A stretch of 64,000 nucleotides of DNA from Polytrichum commune (lineage: Eukaryota > Streptophyta > Polytrichopsida > Polytrichales > Polytrichaceae). A program made the translations under genes and the position numbers. How positions within the stretch are numbered: the stretch's first letter is position 1; every line of letters starts with the position of its first letter. Of this stretch, positions 36,301 to 49,192 are shown in pieces. Location: the NCBI GenBank assembly GCA_950295325.1, contig OX485805.1, positions 40,103,501 to 40,167,500 on the forward strand, given 5' to 3'. Under the pieces are notes generated by a model. It was not told where the DNA came from. It worked only from the letters and a program-made list of their open reading frames with translations, and ran no database searches.

Positions 36301-38425
36301 GGACTTCAAAAGAGAGAGAGAAAGAGCTTTCTTCAGCGGCTGCTGCTCCTAACTACCTCGCAGCTGATCCATTCCGAAAATCCAGTGTTCTCTCCGCCTG
36401 CAAAGCTTGCCACTTACCTAATTCGAACAAGGCTACAACCTAATTCAATCAACCCCCGATCCCAATGTGGGCAGCTTCCACGCCCAATTCGGACACCTAT
36501 CCCAACCTTAAAGCCCCAAGCTCACATTCCCTTCCCGAATAGCAAAAGTACTAACTACCATCACTTTAACTAAATCTAATTAACACTAACCCTCTCTCAA
36601 CACACAAGTGACGTAAATCACTTGTTAACACAAAAACACACTAAACCCAAGGGTTACACTCTTTTTAGTTTTGAAATAGCAATCACAATAAAAAGGAACA
36701 AATCCTAATAACTTTTGAGGGTAACCACACATGTGGGCACCGTTTTGGGCTCACACATGGTTGCAACACTATCTTAAAACTCTTAATGACCACCCCAAGT
36801 GTGCACACATGACCAAATCATTAGTGAGTTAATGCTTCCAGTTACTATTTGCTTGGTGACCCTTTGTAATGTTGGAACCTCTCTCTCTCTCTCTCTCTCT
36901 CTCTAACAAACTCAACTATTCCCCAAGTCTTTGACAAACAACCCCCTCGTGGCCCCTCAAACCCTAGTAAGTTTGCCCTACCCTAAGTACCCTTGTAAGT
37001 TCTCCTTATAGAATAATATTTTTGTAATCTCTTATGAATCATGAAAACATAATTAAGAAGATGGAGGGTCTAAACCTCATTGATCACCTAATGTCAGATT
37101 TGTCACAAGGAGACTTTTCCTTAAAGCAAATAATTCAACCTCCAAAACATCTAAGGTCCATCCATGACCAACATCTAAATTCAATAACTTTTAGTCAATT
37201 GAGGCAATTTCTCATCCAATCCAAAGACATTCATTGAACCTCACATAACTTCTTCGTTCCTCCAGATATTACACCCTAATTTATTAGTAAAAAATAAATA
37301 TAAGCTATACTTTTCACCTAACCTATTTTAGATATAATATTGTATGGGTCATCTCATCAAAGCTATAGTATTTCCAAATTTGTATACATTTTGCTCTATT
37401 CAACTATAAGTACCCTATGTTTTTTCTCATGTGGTTTAATAAAAGTTCAACAATGACCTCCCCGTGGGATCCATTATCTTTCAAACATGTGTCTTTACTG
37501 TGTATGTTCTTAGACCCACACCTAACAACACAATACATCATTCAAATATAAGTCCAATCACAAAATTTAATTAATTGACACATGGATACCTTAGTATCCA
37601 TGTTGTCGCAACCCTTGCTAGCCCCCTAACAATCTTTCCAATTTTTGTTTCTAATAGAGGTTATGAGCGCTAACCCTTCGCATTCTGCCATGCTAATGGT
37701 TAGCTCCTCCTACCCCGGACCTTATAGTTCATAAGAGGGAAACCAATCCTCCTACTTTGCTTTCAGGACTCACCCCTTAATCGGTAACCAATTTCTAGAT
37801 GTGGACTTCCATCCATGTAAGTCCAATCCTATGTTGATCATCGCGTTGCCGGAGCAACACTATAACAACCCGAACCATACTAGGCAACTATGGCTTCACA
37901 TTGGGCCAATGCCCATGGAGGCCATGCCATTCAGCCTCGGGTGGGTGAGGCCACACCACCTCACTCATATAAGCCTCTAGGACTCTACGCGGGGCCCCTA
38001 CCCCACCGTCAAGAAACCTTTTGTCTCTCTACCAAGAGTTGGGGCCAAGTAAGTTAGACATTTTCCCTTAGCCGCTGGGCCTAGAAGCCCCCAGCAGCTT
38101 CAGACCATCATAACTTCCTTGTATGATGTTTGATGCTAACAAACAACCACTCCATGTTCATCTACGCTTCACGTAGATGCCGATGGACTCCTCACTTGTC
38201 CAATTCAGGCAAGTATTGAGGAAGTTATACCTGTTCGAACCTTGGCAGTCCCGGGAATCACTCCCAGGCACTGCTGTACCAGGGCGCTGTCGCCCCACTC
38301 AATTTGGCATAAGCTTAACTCTTAGCTCACACCTCCGATTAAGGTGATCTTGTGCATTCTAGAAACACCACGCCATGAGCTACGCATTGCTTATGGCTTT
38401 ACCCTCATGCCTCCTAGTCTCCATG
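36301..38425. other. Gene-free stretch, partly GC-rich
   Basis: It holds a (CT)n microsatellite at 36881-36903, an R1 fragment near 37490-37575, and a GC-richer block 37660-38340 of uncertain origin (possibly a degraded LTR retroelement). No paired LTR, primer-binding site or coding domain was identified. Confidence 0.35.
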
Positions 38426-39761
38426 GGCGGACGCTAAATACCCCCCCACGAACATTTCGGGGGGGGGGGGGGGGGGGGGCGATATTATGTCAGGGGCAGC
38501 CCCTGACATTTTTTCTGCACCCGACCGAAAACTGCTGCCCGCCCGCCCGATTTCGAAAAAACTAGTGTACTTGCATTTTTGAAGGCTACTTGTCCACAAA
38601 TCCCATATTGAGTGCACTTCATTTTCAAGGTCTCAAATCCAATATATATGTTCACTTCCATTGAGTAAATAAGCAATTGACTAGATTTCATTTTCAAAGT
38701 GAAACTGCCAATAAAGCATGTAATTAACTTGGAAGTCAAAAATATTACAAAATCCTCATTACCACTGAGGTTATCATTTTTGTCACTTACAATTGAAAGG
38801 GACTTTGTCATTCTAAAATGAAATTGAAATTTATGATTTTTTTTGTTTTTCATATTTTCATATTTTAATATAATATAGTTAATACCTTCTACTATCACAA
38901 AGTTTTCATATACATTTAAACTAGTTAAGTAAGATTGAATGCAACTAAGTCTAATATATTCCGATTAATCCTAATTAAGCCCAATTAAATCAGAAAATAT
39001 GCTTACCAAAATAATTAAGCCTAATTAATCATAAATTATATTTACTGGAGTCAATTCCATTTAAATCATGACTAATTCCAGTAAATACATTTTATAATTA
39101 ATTAGGGTCAATTAATTTGGTACGCATATTTTCTGATTTAATTGGGCTTGAATAGGATTAATTAGGGTTAATCAGAAATTATTAGACTTAGTTGCATTCA
39201 ATCTTACTTAACTAGTTCAAATGCGTATGAAAACTTTGTGACTGAAGAAGGTATTAAATATATATTAGATATTAGATATAGTATAGTATATAGTATATAG
39301 TATAGTATAGTATTATATATAATATATTAGAATACATTATATTATATGAAAAATAAAAAATCATAAATTTTAGTTTCATTTTAGAATGACAAAGTCCCTT
39401 TCAATTGTAAGTGACAAAAATGATAACCTCAGTGGTAATGAGGATTTTGTAATATTTTTGACTTCCAAGTTAATTACATGCTTTATTGATGGTTTCACTT
39501 TGAAAATGAAATCTAGTCAATTACTTATTTACTCAATGGAAGTGAACATATATATTGGATTTGAGATCTTGAAAATGAAGTGCACTCAATATGGGATTTG
39601 TGGACAAGTAGCCTTCAAAAATGCAAGTACACTAGTTTTTTCGAAATCAGGCGGGCGGGCAGCAGTTTTCGGTCGGGTGCAGAAAAAATGTCAGGGGTTG
39701 CCCTTGACAGAATATTCCCCCCCCGAAAAGTTCGTTGGGGGGGGGGTATTTAGCGTCTGCC
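38426..39761. mobile_element. 1.34-kb near-complete palindrome (fold-back element)
   Basis: Two arms of ~620-680 bp meet near 39062 with almost no loop. Outer ends: GGCGGACGCTAAATACCCC (38426) and, inverted, GGCAGACGCTAAATACCCC (ending 39761). Homology runs continuously: GTCAGGGG, GACCGAAAACTGCTGCCCGC, CGAAAAAACTAGTGTACTTG, the ATTACCACTGAGGTTATCAT block, and GTAAGATTGAATGCAAC near the centre. The right arm has a TA-rich expansion (39245-39340), and the left arm a 20-odd G run (38459-38479). Mirror ORFs on opposite strands (38485-38898 minus, 39386-39886 plus) give the same protein and have no known domain; they result from the symmetry. Long-TIR Mutator-like or Foldback-type elements look like this. 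A possible flanking pair is TCTCCATGGG / TCTCTGTGGG (two mismatches). Confidence 0.9.
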
Positions 39762-41545
39762 ATCTCTGTGGGTGGGAAGCGTTCTCAACGCCCGGGGCCC
39801 TCGCCCACACTAGGATCACTTGGGCCCTCTCACCAACGACGCCACAAGTCCCGGGTGTCACTCCGGGGTCCCCCTTGTGCCCATGATGTTTCGGGCACTC
39901 CTCATAGAGAGGTGTGCGACACATGTGCTTTACTGTAGAAGTTTGTTGACCCCTACATGTTAAGAAGCTTTTTTATTTTTCTTTTATTTTTTTTAAGACA
40001 ATTGAAATGCTTTACTTCAATGCCACAAACCAATACCAAGCCACCATGTGCTCGTTAAAGAGAGTGTGGGTTAAAAAGCATTTCTCACATAACAACACAT
40101 ATTTGTTGACTTTCTATAAAAGGATGGTTGGAAGGCTAAAACATAAAGAACAAAGTTGCCGATACATGTTGATCTAGAGATCACATCCATGCAAATGATC
40201 TCCTCATATACATGTGGAGAAACTCTATGTAGCCATTTTAGGATCACAATGAAGCCGAGGGGGGACATGGTGAAAGAATATCACATATGATTGAGTCCAA
40301 GTTTCATAAAGCATAATGAGTGCATGCATGTTTATGATGTGCCAAAAATTGAGAGTGGAAAATGGTTGATCCAAATAATTTAGTGCGAATCATATAAATG
40401 ACAATCATTCAAAGAATTTGTGTGTAAATTGTTATTGTGGCATTCATGATGAACATTAAGGTCTGTGTATCAAGTTTCACACAATTGTCATGTAATGTGG
40501 GTTTCTTATGAATTATGATGCTGTAAAGCATTTGAGATATATTTTGAGACACTAATATTCAAGCAATATTTTAGTTGCATGAATGACTTATATGAAGCTC
40601 ACCTACAATTATTGTTCTATGTGAAGTGACTTGTGAACATGGAAATCTCGTTTCCTAAAGATTTTATGGTTTTGTTGCATTTAACTAATGACAAGGGACT
40701 AACATCTCCTCAAATATTTGAACATGTTTGTGATGAAAAAGGATATAACCTTATAAAACATCTAATACAACCTTTACTCACAAACGTGTGTCAATTGTTG
40801 CCAGAGCAAGAATTGAACCAATATGAATCTATTCATGTTCCCTTCCACCAGATGAATGTTCATATCACCTACCGAGGGGGAGGAACATGAGGACGAATCA
40901 TGACAAGGGAAGGATGCAAACACTGATTACTATTGTGAATCTTATGCGTTTTTATTTATGACCTATTTGACCCTTAAATCAGACTTTGTAATCAAAGACC
41001 CTAAATTAATCTTGTGAATATGTTGTGAACTTAAGTTGGCCCATGAATTTAAAATGAATAAGCAACCAACCTATGGTGAATTTTTTTTCTTATTACCCCA
41101 TCGGTAGGTATTAAGAACCCAAACCCCCATCCACCCTTCCCTAATTTCTTATTGGAAGCACCCCCAAAAAATCACCATATTATGTGTCACGATCTGCTCA
41201 AATAAAACTTAGAAATATCAACAATGACATCAAATCTACTAGCTGGCCACTCAAAGTGTCCTGTGTACGCTAGAGCCATAATACAATGTTGTATTTTAAT
41301 GATCATAATAAATGACAATAAGCAACCAACAACACAAATCCGCAAAACTCCAGTCATTGGGCTTTACTACTATATATCATACATCTAGAGCACAGGCATA
41401 ACCGATTAATGAAGAGATTTTGCACCAAATCTGGAGAAGTATAAGACGGTGCAACTTTTTGCCGTGTAGGATGATAGAAATTAGGAGGACTGCATTTTTT
41501 TTGGTAAATTTATTCTTAAGTTGAAATTACTGTGAATTTTTTAAG
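39762..41545. other. Gene-free stretch with one dispersed repeat
   Basis: GC-rich sequence 39762-39915 continues the context interrupted by the palindrome. 40870-41125 is the partner of the repeat at 29690-29915. Elsewhere I see nothing definable; an 85-codon ORF at 40633-40890 has no recognisable domain. Confidence 0.4.
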
Positions 41546-41915
41546 CCAAAAGTTGGCATGAACATATTACCAATGTCTAGAGTGTGCCATGACCACTCGT
41601 TTTAACAGCTTATTCCTTGTTACTTTAGCACTCCAAACCAAGACATGTGTCATGGCACTATTGGTTGCGGCCTGATAGAAATCCAATCCCAGCTTGATCA
41701 AACTTCAATCCCAACTTGATTGAAACCCCGGTACCAAAAGTTGGCATGAACATATTACCAATGTCCAGATTATGCCATGACCACTCGTTTTAACTGCTCA
41801 TTCCTCGTTACTTTGGCACTCAAAACCAAGACATGTGTCATGGCACTGTTGGTTGTGGTCTGATTGAAATCTAGTCCCAACTTGATCAAACTTCAGTCCC
41901 AACCTGATTGATATT
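41546..41915. repeat. Tandem duplication, 2 x 188 bp
   Basis: CCAAAAGTTGGCATGAACAT starts at 41546 and again at 41734, and the two units match along their length (CCATGACCACTCGTTTTAAC, CCAAGACATGTGTCATGGCA, TCCCAACTTGAT) with scattered substitutions. An internal shorter repeat (CAATCCCAGCTTGATCAAAC, then CAATCCCAACTTGATTG) is visible in each. Confidence 0.85.
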
Positions 41916-42058
41916 TTATATACCCTACAGATTGCCGATGGGGTCTTGATCAGGAATAGGCGCCTCTCCTACACATCTTAGATTTCACTTCCAAGACAAT
42001 CAATTTTATTTATTATTATTTTAATTCATTCTATTTCTGACTACACTCTGCCAAAGTA

Positions 42059-42340
42059 CACTAAACATGATATTTAGTGTCACCAACTCTAATTGTCTTG
42101 CTCAATACTAATTGTAAACCACATTATAGTGTCACCAACACTAAATGTTAACCCAACATTATTTGTCATTTCTTGTAGATTTTTTTTGGGGACTATAGAT
42201 TTATGATGTTGCAGTTACTGTCACTTACCAAGTGATTTTTCATCCAAATCCCAATCATCTAGGATAATATCTCATCACAAGTTGTTGACAAGAGAAGGTA
42301 GGGGTTTGGCCAATGGATGAACTCATCCATCATCCATGAT
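42059..42340. mobile_element. Truncated inverted copy of the 7368-8043 TIR element (empty site)
   Basis: It begins CACTAAACATGATATTTAGTG after TA (42057-42058) and aligns in reverse complement to 7368-8043 from the right terminus through GGCCAATGGATGAACTCATC, then stops near 42340. It lacks the 301-bp MITE: the corresponding position is a single TA (42109-42110). Confidence 0.75.
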
Positions 42341-43400
42341 AAGATCTACTGGTAAAGGCTCTAATTCAACCTCCTTGAAACTAAAGGCTACCACAAGGTG
42401 TGGAGATCCCAAGATTCTCACAAATGCAATGAAGTCTTTTCCTATGGCGGATGATCTTAACATAAGGGATTGTGCATTGAAGGGCTCGGAGTTGTTTGGG
42501 ACCACCAAACGGAAGTTAGACTTGCCACCCGGTGTTGTTTGTGACTCACATTGATCCAACAAATTGAATTATTCAACTCCTCGCCCTAATGATTGTGCTG
42601 AAAGGGTGTGCACAAAGGAGGATTTGAATTCTGCAGACCATGGTGTGGCTCATACTACATTAGTTTTAGAGATAGGTTGCCTTGCTCCACATTGTTACAC
42701 ATTGTTAGATTGCCCTCTAACTCATCAAAATGATGTTGGGCAATGCAAGCCAATACAAATACTATGTGTATTGCCAAATTTGGTACTGGCGAGCATGGAA
42801 ATGTTGCTCCAACTTACAAAGGATTGAAGAAAGAATTCTTCTCCATCAACAATGTACAATACATGTTTTAGTTTTGCCATCAAGTATTGTGTGAAGCGCA
42901 ACAAGTAGAAGTATGTGGTAAACTGACCTATAGTACCCAACACGTGGCTGGTAAGGATAAGTATGAATTTTTGCAAAAGAATAGATGTTGGCTTGAAGAC
43001 ACTAGGTTCTAATTGTAGCAGAGGGAGGCCCTCTTGCCATGTTGTAGGCTTTCAACAATTGTAAAACTCTCTATCCCTCAGACTCATTTTCGTGTACCTC
43101 CAAATCCATATGCCCCTCCGACTTCCAGGTTCTCAAAGGTAGTGCGTTGCAATCCAGCTAAACCCACAACATATCACAAAAAACGAGAGAGTGTTGAATT
43201 CTTGGAGGGTTACTATGTGGTTGGAGTCACAACCATTCCATATCCTGGATTTGGAGTGATAATCAACATTGTCTCCATGGAGGACAACTCTTACTGTGTC
43301 ACAATCGTAGACATTCCGCATTGCACAACCCGAACTTCACAAAAACGGCATTGGGAAAGAGAAGAAATAAATGTACTAAAAACATCTATATTAAGTGTTT
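42341..43400 (+). pseudogene. Degenerate coding-like tract, family not identified
   Basis: Several plus-strand frames in series look protein-like but are separated by stops and shifts. These are 42341-42550 (KLDLPPGVVCDSH end), 42560-42830, then about 42750-43010 (FGTGEHGNVAPTYKG, EVCGKLTYSTQHVAGKDKYEF) and 43010-43400. In the last, VTIVDIPHC resembles the start of a SWIM-type zinc-finger segment, but the following Cys/His pattern is missing. I cannot assign a family. It could be a dead retroelement or a dead host gene. Confidence 0.35.
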
Positions 43401-45426
43401 AGATTTTTGTGCAAAGTGGATTACGACATTGACAAGTTCATTCATGCCTTGACGTTCACCTACAACGAGGTCATATGTCTACTTGAACTTGTTGGAGTTG
43501 TAGGGATTGAGTGTTGCTCCAAGTGATGTGTTTGATGGTATGCTTATAATGTTTGTAATTGCCACGTATATGTGTGAATTATTATAATAAAATCCAGCAA
43601 TGGAGTGATAGTTTTTAAAAGTATCTATGGTAATAGGCCTCCAACAATCTTGTTCTTTCATAATGTCATAACTTTACACTTGGGATGATGCAATCAAATT
43701 AGAGCCAAATTTAGAGTGTAGACCCTTAGACCATGGGCATTTATCTAATGCGGATTCATTACTCACATGTTGCCACTCACTGCTTATGCGACTTGGGGGG
43801 GGGGGTCCACTCCCTCCTATATTAATGCATACATGTGCGCTTAGGACCTATTTATCGGGGGGCTATTACCTTGCAGAAAAGATTATAATGTATGATATTT
43901 TTTAAAATATAGGTAAATGCTTGTATTTTAATTTATCCTATTAGTAATTATGAAATTTTGGGGGAATTATTTAAAAATACCCTATTTTACTTATGCTGGC
44001 AAAGAAAATTGGAAAGAAAATTTCAATTCAAACAACACGCTTGAATTTTCCCTCCCGGCACGTAGGTAGAGAACATTAACTCCACCTTTGATATGTTGGT
44101 TCAATAAAGTTCAAGCCAACCAACTTGCAAAGTCATCCATCCAAGTTTTTTCAACAAAATATTACCTCTTTTCATCCACTCGCACAAACCCTACCCTAGA
44201 CCCGCTACCCCTAATAAATGTTTCTACACTATTTTACATGTACTGACTATAAAAGAGGGCACTATATGTGATGGTATTTTATATGTAAACATGTTTCACT
44301 ATTTTAAAACCCCCTATATTATATGTATGTTTTTTTGCAAAATTTATCTACAATGATTATTAGACCCTCTCTTTTTATTGCAAGTTGTTTCTACGATTTT
44401 CGCCAGTGACCCCCCCGAGTCATGCGATACCGCCACTCCTCATTGTTCACCACTCACCTTCCTTCTAAACAACGTAGTCATTGAGGACTATTACCATATG
44501 ACAACAATGGATGAAAACTTGGATAAGATGAAACTAACACATCTACTGTCAATAAAATTTCTCAACAGACTAGGGCCCCCTAAACCCTTTTGTACACCTA
44601 CCTTTACTTCAACATTCTTTCTAGCCTTTTTAAATTTACACACTAGAGAAAAATAATACCTCTCCCTTGTGTATAATATGTAGTATGTACGCTAATGCCT
44701 CAAATCGTACTCCTTGTTATACTAAGATCATACGTGGTAAGAAGAGTCCACCCTCACCGCCCCCCCCCCCCAAGTTTTAGCATTCTAATTAGTGATTCAA
44801 CCCCTTCGATTGAACTATCAACATCCTAGTAATATTCAATGAAGGCATGTAAGTTTTGTGGAGCATATAATCCAATCTCCTCATAAGTGACTTGACGTTT
44901 TGATGTTTGTTCTTGTCTACAAGCCTTGCCATAAGGTAGACATATCTTATTCAAACACCAACCTTGTTCAAACACCTACTTTTGGGTACAAAATGGTTTA
45001 ATGTTCTTATGAAAAGCACACTTGTATTATTCTGAAGAGTAATATGACAGCTCATTGATTGGGAACGCAAAAGTCAACACTCGACACCCACTCAATATTG
45101 ACCAATTTAACCACACATCTATATAACCACTTCAAGAAGATTGCATAACACTCTTTGTAAATTTGTCATGAATCAACTTTCAGTTGCCTTGATCTTATTC
45201 TTGTGACATTGAAATAGTCTAAGATTACTTTTGTTTGATTGATTTTTTTTCCTAGATTTAGTGCAAATAAAAAAGATTGGCAGTCCTTCTTGAAGTAACT
45301 ACAATAAACTTGTCTACTTTATACCACTCAAATATAGGCATATGATTAAGAAGTTTGACCACATAAGACCCACATACCTTCCATGCAGATGAAAAAATAT
45401 GTATTATGGAGATTTGACCTTAAAAA
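43401..45426. other. Gene-free stretch
   Basis: There are poly-G (43796-43806) and poly-C (44761-44772) runs and AT-rich sequence. A 92-codon ORF at 44378-44656 has no recognisable domain. The phrase near 44880-45000 (GACGTTTTGATG, AAGGTAGACATATCTTATTC) is R1-like but too fragmentary to call. Confidence 0.35.
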
Positions 45427-46680
45427 CATGGTTGAGATCCTAGTGTTTCCAAGTCCAACCGGTTACATGTTGATTTCCTTCGGTTTTTTGCTTTATTAAT
45501 TTAAGATATGTTCCATAGAATCCTCTAAAACAATCAAGGATTTGCCTAAAGTCTTGCACCTCAACCGGTTATTTAAAAAAATAAACAGTCACTTTGTAAC
45601 TAGCGGTCGGCTCTCCCCGATTGTAGGTACCTACACAAGATGGTCGAGATCCTAGTGTTTCCGAGTCCAACTGGTTACATGTTGATTTCTTTCACTTTTT
45701 TGGCTTTATTGATTTAAAGTATATTTCATAGGTTACTCAATGTTCAACTTTCATTGTGTGGGTCCTCATAATATAATAGTTGGATGTTCAAAAAGTTGCG
45801 CAGGGAGACTCAAATTTATATTGAGTTCCCAACATCCCATTGTTATATTCTAAAGGCTCACATCGTTGAGTAATGTTATGAAGTCCAATTGATTACATGT
45901 TCTTTACTTTTGGTTTTAGCTCTATGATTTAAGGTATATTCCATAGATTCCTCTAAACCAAATGACGTTTCGCCAAAGTCTTGCACTTGAACCGGTTACT
46001 TCTCAAACTCAACTAGCTCATCTGCTATCAAGGCAACAACATCTTAAACCAAGAAGCTAAGGTATTTGACATACACATGGTAGCCCTATGAACCGAAAAA
46101 ATTACTCCTAGGTAGAAAAAAAGATAAACGACGTGTACTCCAAGTCTTAATATGAATTTTCCCCAAAATTTTAAAACAAAGATAAAATTTTGAAGTGAAA
46201 ACTGTGTTGTCAACCAAACCATTAGGAGGGCATGATGTCCACATGGTGAAACACTCTCATAATCAATATGTACTTATTATGCATGATTTCAGGGTGTTGG
46301 TTTTGATTGAAATATTAGCTTTAACATCCCTCTACCTCAGCAGTTAACTCTCCCCGTTTCTAGGCACCCGTACACAAGATGATTGAGATCCTGGCAGTGT
46401 TTCCAACTCCAATCGATTACAAGTTGATTTCTTTCAGGTTTTTGCTTTACTAACTTAAACTGTAGTTTGTAGATTCCTCTAAAACCATCAACAATTTCCC
46501 CTAAAGCCTTGAACTTGAACTGAGATTTGGGCGAACCAACCCATACACTTGTTCCTTGTTGGATGCCTAAACCCTTGCCTCCAAGAAACCAGTGTACGGG
46601 TTGGTTCGCCCCAGGCCTTGAACCGGCTAGTTCTCAAACTCAATTGGCTGAGCTGTAACTAGTAGTTGGCTCTCACCGTT
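45427..46680. mobile_element. Cluster of four 'GGGGAGA' MITE copies, inverted
   Basis: Copies at 45427-45622, 45640-45733 (truncated), 45888-46025 and 46335-46680 each read GATCCTAGTGTTTCC, AAGTCCAACCGGTTACATG, CCATAGATTCCTCTAAA, GTCTTGCAC/GAAC, ACCGGTTA, and end near CTCTCCCCG. All point the same way, opposite to the copies at 8099, 51379 and 58983. The fourth is split by a 96-bp fold-back. Confidence 0.7.
46521..46616. mobile_element. 96-bp fold-back inserted in a MITE, with CTTGAAC duplication
   Basis: The arms GGGCGAACCAACCCATACAC and GTGTACGGGTTGGTTCGCCC flank a ~45-bp loop. CTTGAAC is present on both sides (46514-46520 and 46617-46623), whereas other MITE copies have it once at this position. 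A duplication of 7-8 bp suits hAT-like insertion (8 bp). This makes a two-level nesting. Confidence 0.75.
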
Positions 46681-46689
46681 CGTAGGCAC

Positions 46690-49192
46690 CTACACAAATC
46701 CACGGTGGGAGAGCACCGTCACCGTCTATTCCAAAATTCATTGTCACCTCAACCGTTTACTTACAAACTAACTTGTTGGAAAAAGAAAGGGACCGACACC
46801 AACTACTCACAAGCCTATCTAGGTCTAGGTGAAGCCGATCTCACGGCCATGCCCATTTTTTCTTGGTGTTGAGTACCTTACGAGTACCGTTTTTACGGAG
46901 AGAGAGAGAGATAGAGATTTTCACATCTCACCCACACACAAATTTTGTGCAACTAGTGGGTAAACGAAAGAGATGATTCATCAACCCCAACCAAGGAATT
47001 TCGATGTCCGGCTTTCAATGTGTGGACGTGTTACTTTCATTTGCCCCTCTCCGGCCAAGTCGGCGAAAACCACTAAATGACAAAAACTTGAAGTGATTCC
47101 TTTTGTTTTCACACAGAAGCATGCATATATGTTTTTTAAAGATTGAGAATCGGTGGTTGACATAGTGTGCATGGATTCTAGTGATGGAGCTGAATTCCAT
47201 TTTCATTTTTTCATTTTTCATTTTTTATTTTTATATATTTTACAAACAAGAGCCCACCCACCGCAAGGTAGGTAGTAAACCCCACCATGCACCAAGGGGA
47301 TTCTTGAGCAGGGTAGGGCCAATAGGCTCAAATTCACATTGGATTGCATGATGTTGATTTTTCTTTTCTTTTCTTTGATTGTAGCCAAAGTTTTCATGTT
47401 TTGAAGGGGGGGTGGGGGGCTATGGTAAATCATGTCATCCCTCCCAAGTTTGTTGTTGATTATAATTCTATCTAATTTGGATTTCTCTATACTGAGTTGT
47501 TGTCTCTGGCAAACAAATACTATATGGTAAGTGGGCCTTGAATGGACAATTTTATCTTTGCACCACTTCTCTCGTAAAATATGAAACAAGCAGTAAGTGC
47601 CAAAGTGATTAGCTAATCCAAATGGTGCACGTAACTACTTTCGTCATAATTTTTACAACTTGCATGAATATCCTATTGATTGTCAAAGTGAAAATTCTAT
47701 AAGTTATTAAATGCTCATCTCTAGGTCCCCCTGATTATAATCAACGATAGTTAGCAACTTTAGAGCAGATAGTCTAATATGTTTTCAAAGCACGTCTTGT
47801 TGGTGGTGTCCATTCTTAGTTTCACACCCAACCATACACCACTCAAATATAGGTGTCCGTTTCAGATCATACACCAAATTAGGCACATCCACCTTACAAT
47901 AGACCACAGACGGGTGGTGACATAATTACCATTCCAAAGTTCCAAAATAATCAACCTGATCAACATTGGTATGTTGAGCGGATGGTGTGGAGATGACTTG
48001 GGACATTAATTCACATGCACGGGTGAAATGGACTGGGATGGCACGGGTCCAAACTAGTGCCACACAATGGTTTCTATGTGTTTTCACGTGTCATGAAACT
48101 TTGCCCCTAGTTTTCATAGTACAACATAGTTTACAAATGTAATTTTCTATTATGAATACACCAAATAGTCCTATCAGTGTAGGTGGAAAATTAGCACGAA
48201 AAAAATCAGCGTGGGGCCACATTGATTTTCTAGTCAAGGTGGACTTAATGTGGGTCCAAGACCCCGGGTCTTCCCCCAAGTCTTCATTCAGACCTTTGAC
48301 CAACACATTGAATACTAGTCATAGGACAAAAGTAGCACAAAATAAAATAATCACCCATACTAATTTTCTAGAAAAACAATCAATACAACCCACACTAATT
48401 TTCTACTAGAAAATGAGTGTGAGTTGACAATTAGTGTTGCTCACGTTAGTTTTTCAATAGAAGAATTAGTGTGGGCTCTAGAAAATTAATGCGGCCCACT
48501 ATTTAGTGTAGATTTGATGCACGTGGCTTTGTGTGGTGCCATGTCTGCAAGTTTGATGGCATTGAAAAGGTCGAGGATCGATTCACATAATTTTGGTTCT
48601 TGGCCCACAAGAAAATAATAGGGATGTGGGGATTTGAAAGCCAACACTGCAACTGAGAAGGACTGAGAACGACAGCACAATTAGTGTTTGTCAATTGGCA
48701 ATTTAGGGTTGAAATGTGATACCAAAAAGATATGTGTTACGATGAGATTGGACTACGTGCTTAAAATGCAAAAACCATTCAAGTTGCACTAGTGATGAGT
48801 AGTACCACGGGGAGAGTAAGAGAATATTCACTTTTGGACTCCCATAATTGTTGCACCCATATTCCAATTCTTTGCGATTCGCAATTGTTCACTAGATGCA
48901 ACAATTTCAGTACCCATCAATGTCAATGGAGTTGGAAGTGCCCACAATAAGGCCACATACCTTATATAGACCAATGCCGGAACTTTGTCTCATACTTGAA
49001 CCACTTAGGTAGTTGAGTCTGAAAGCAACACTTCAACCTTATTGCGGGTGAGAGTCTTCTATTAAATGAAGGAGTTGTCCCCCTTTTGTGGATCACTTCT
49101 TACACCACCTCGTTGAGTGGATAGATCCCCATTTAGCCGTTGTGATTGGCCAAAGTTGGTGCTTTTCTTAAAGAGTTCTTGCATCCTTCTTA
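46690..49192. other. Repeat-derived, gene-free stretch
   Basis: R1 copy at 47662-47905 (AATATCCTATTGATTGTC, AAAGTGAAAATTCTATAAG, AGGTCCCCCTGATTAT, CACACCCAACCATACACC). The block 48150-48500 has several CACACTAATTTTCTA motifs in both orientations (48390-48415 and 48440-48490) with no defined element ends. (GA)n lies at 46895-46917. No supported gene. Confidence 0.4.

Noticed and set aside
36301-38425. LTR retrotransposon
   Set aside because: GC-rich blocks suggest it, but no paired LTR, primer-binding site or gag/pol motif could be read.
38485-39886. Two open frames of 137 and 166 codons on opposite strands encoding the same peptide
   Set aside because: They are mirror images caused by the 1.34-kb palindrome, have no domain, and run through poly-G and low-complexity sequence.
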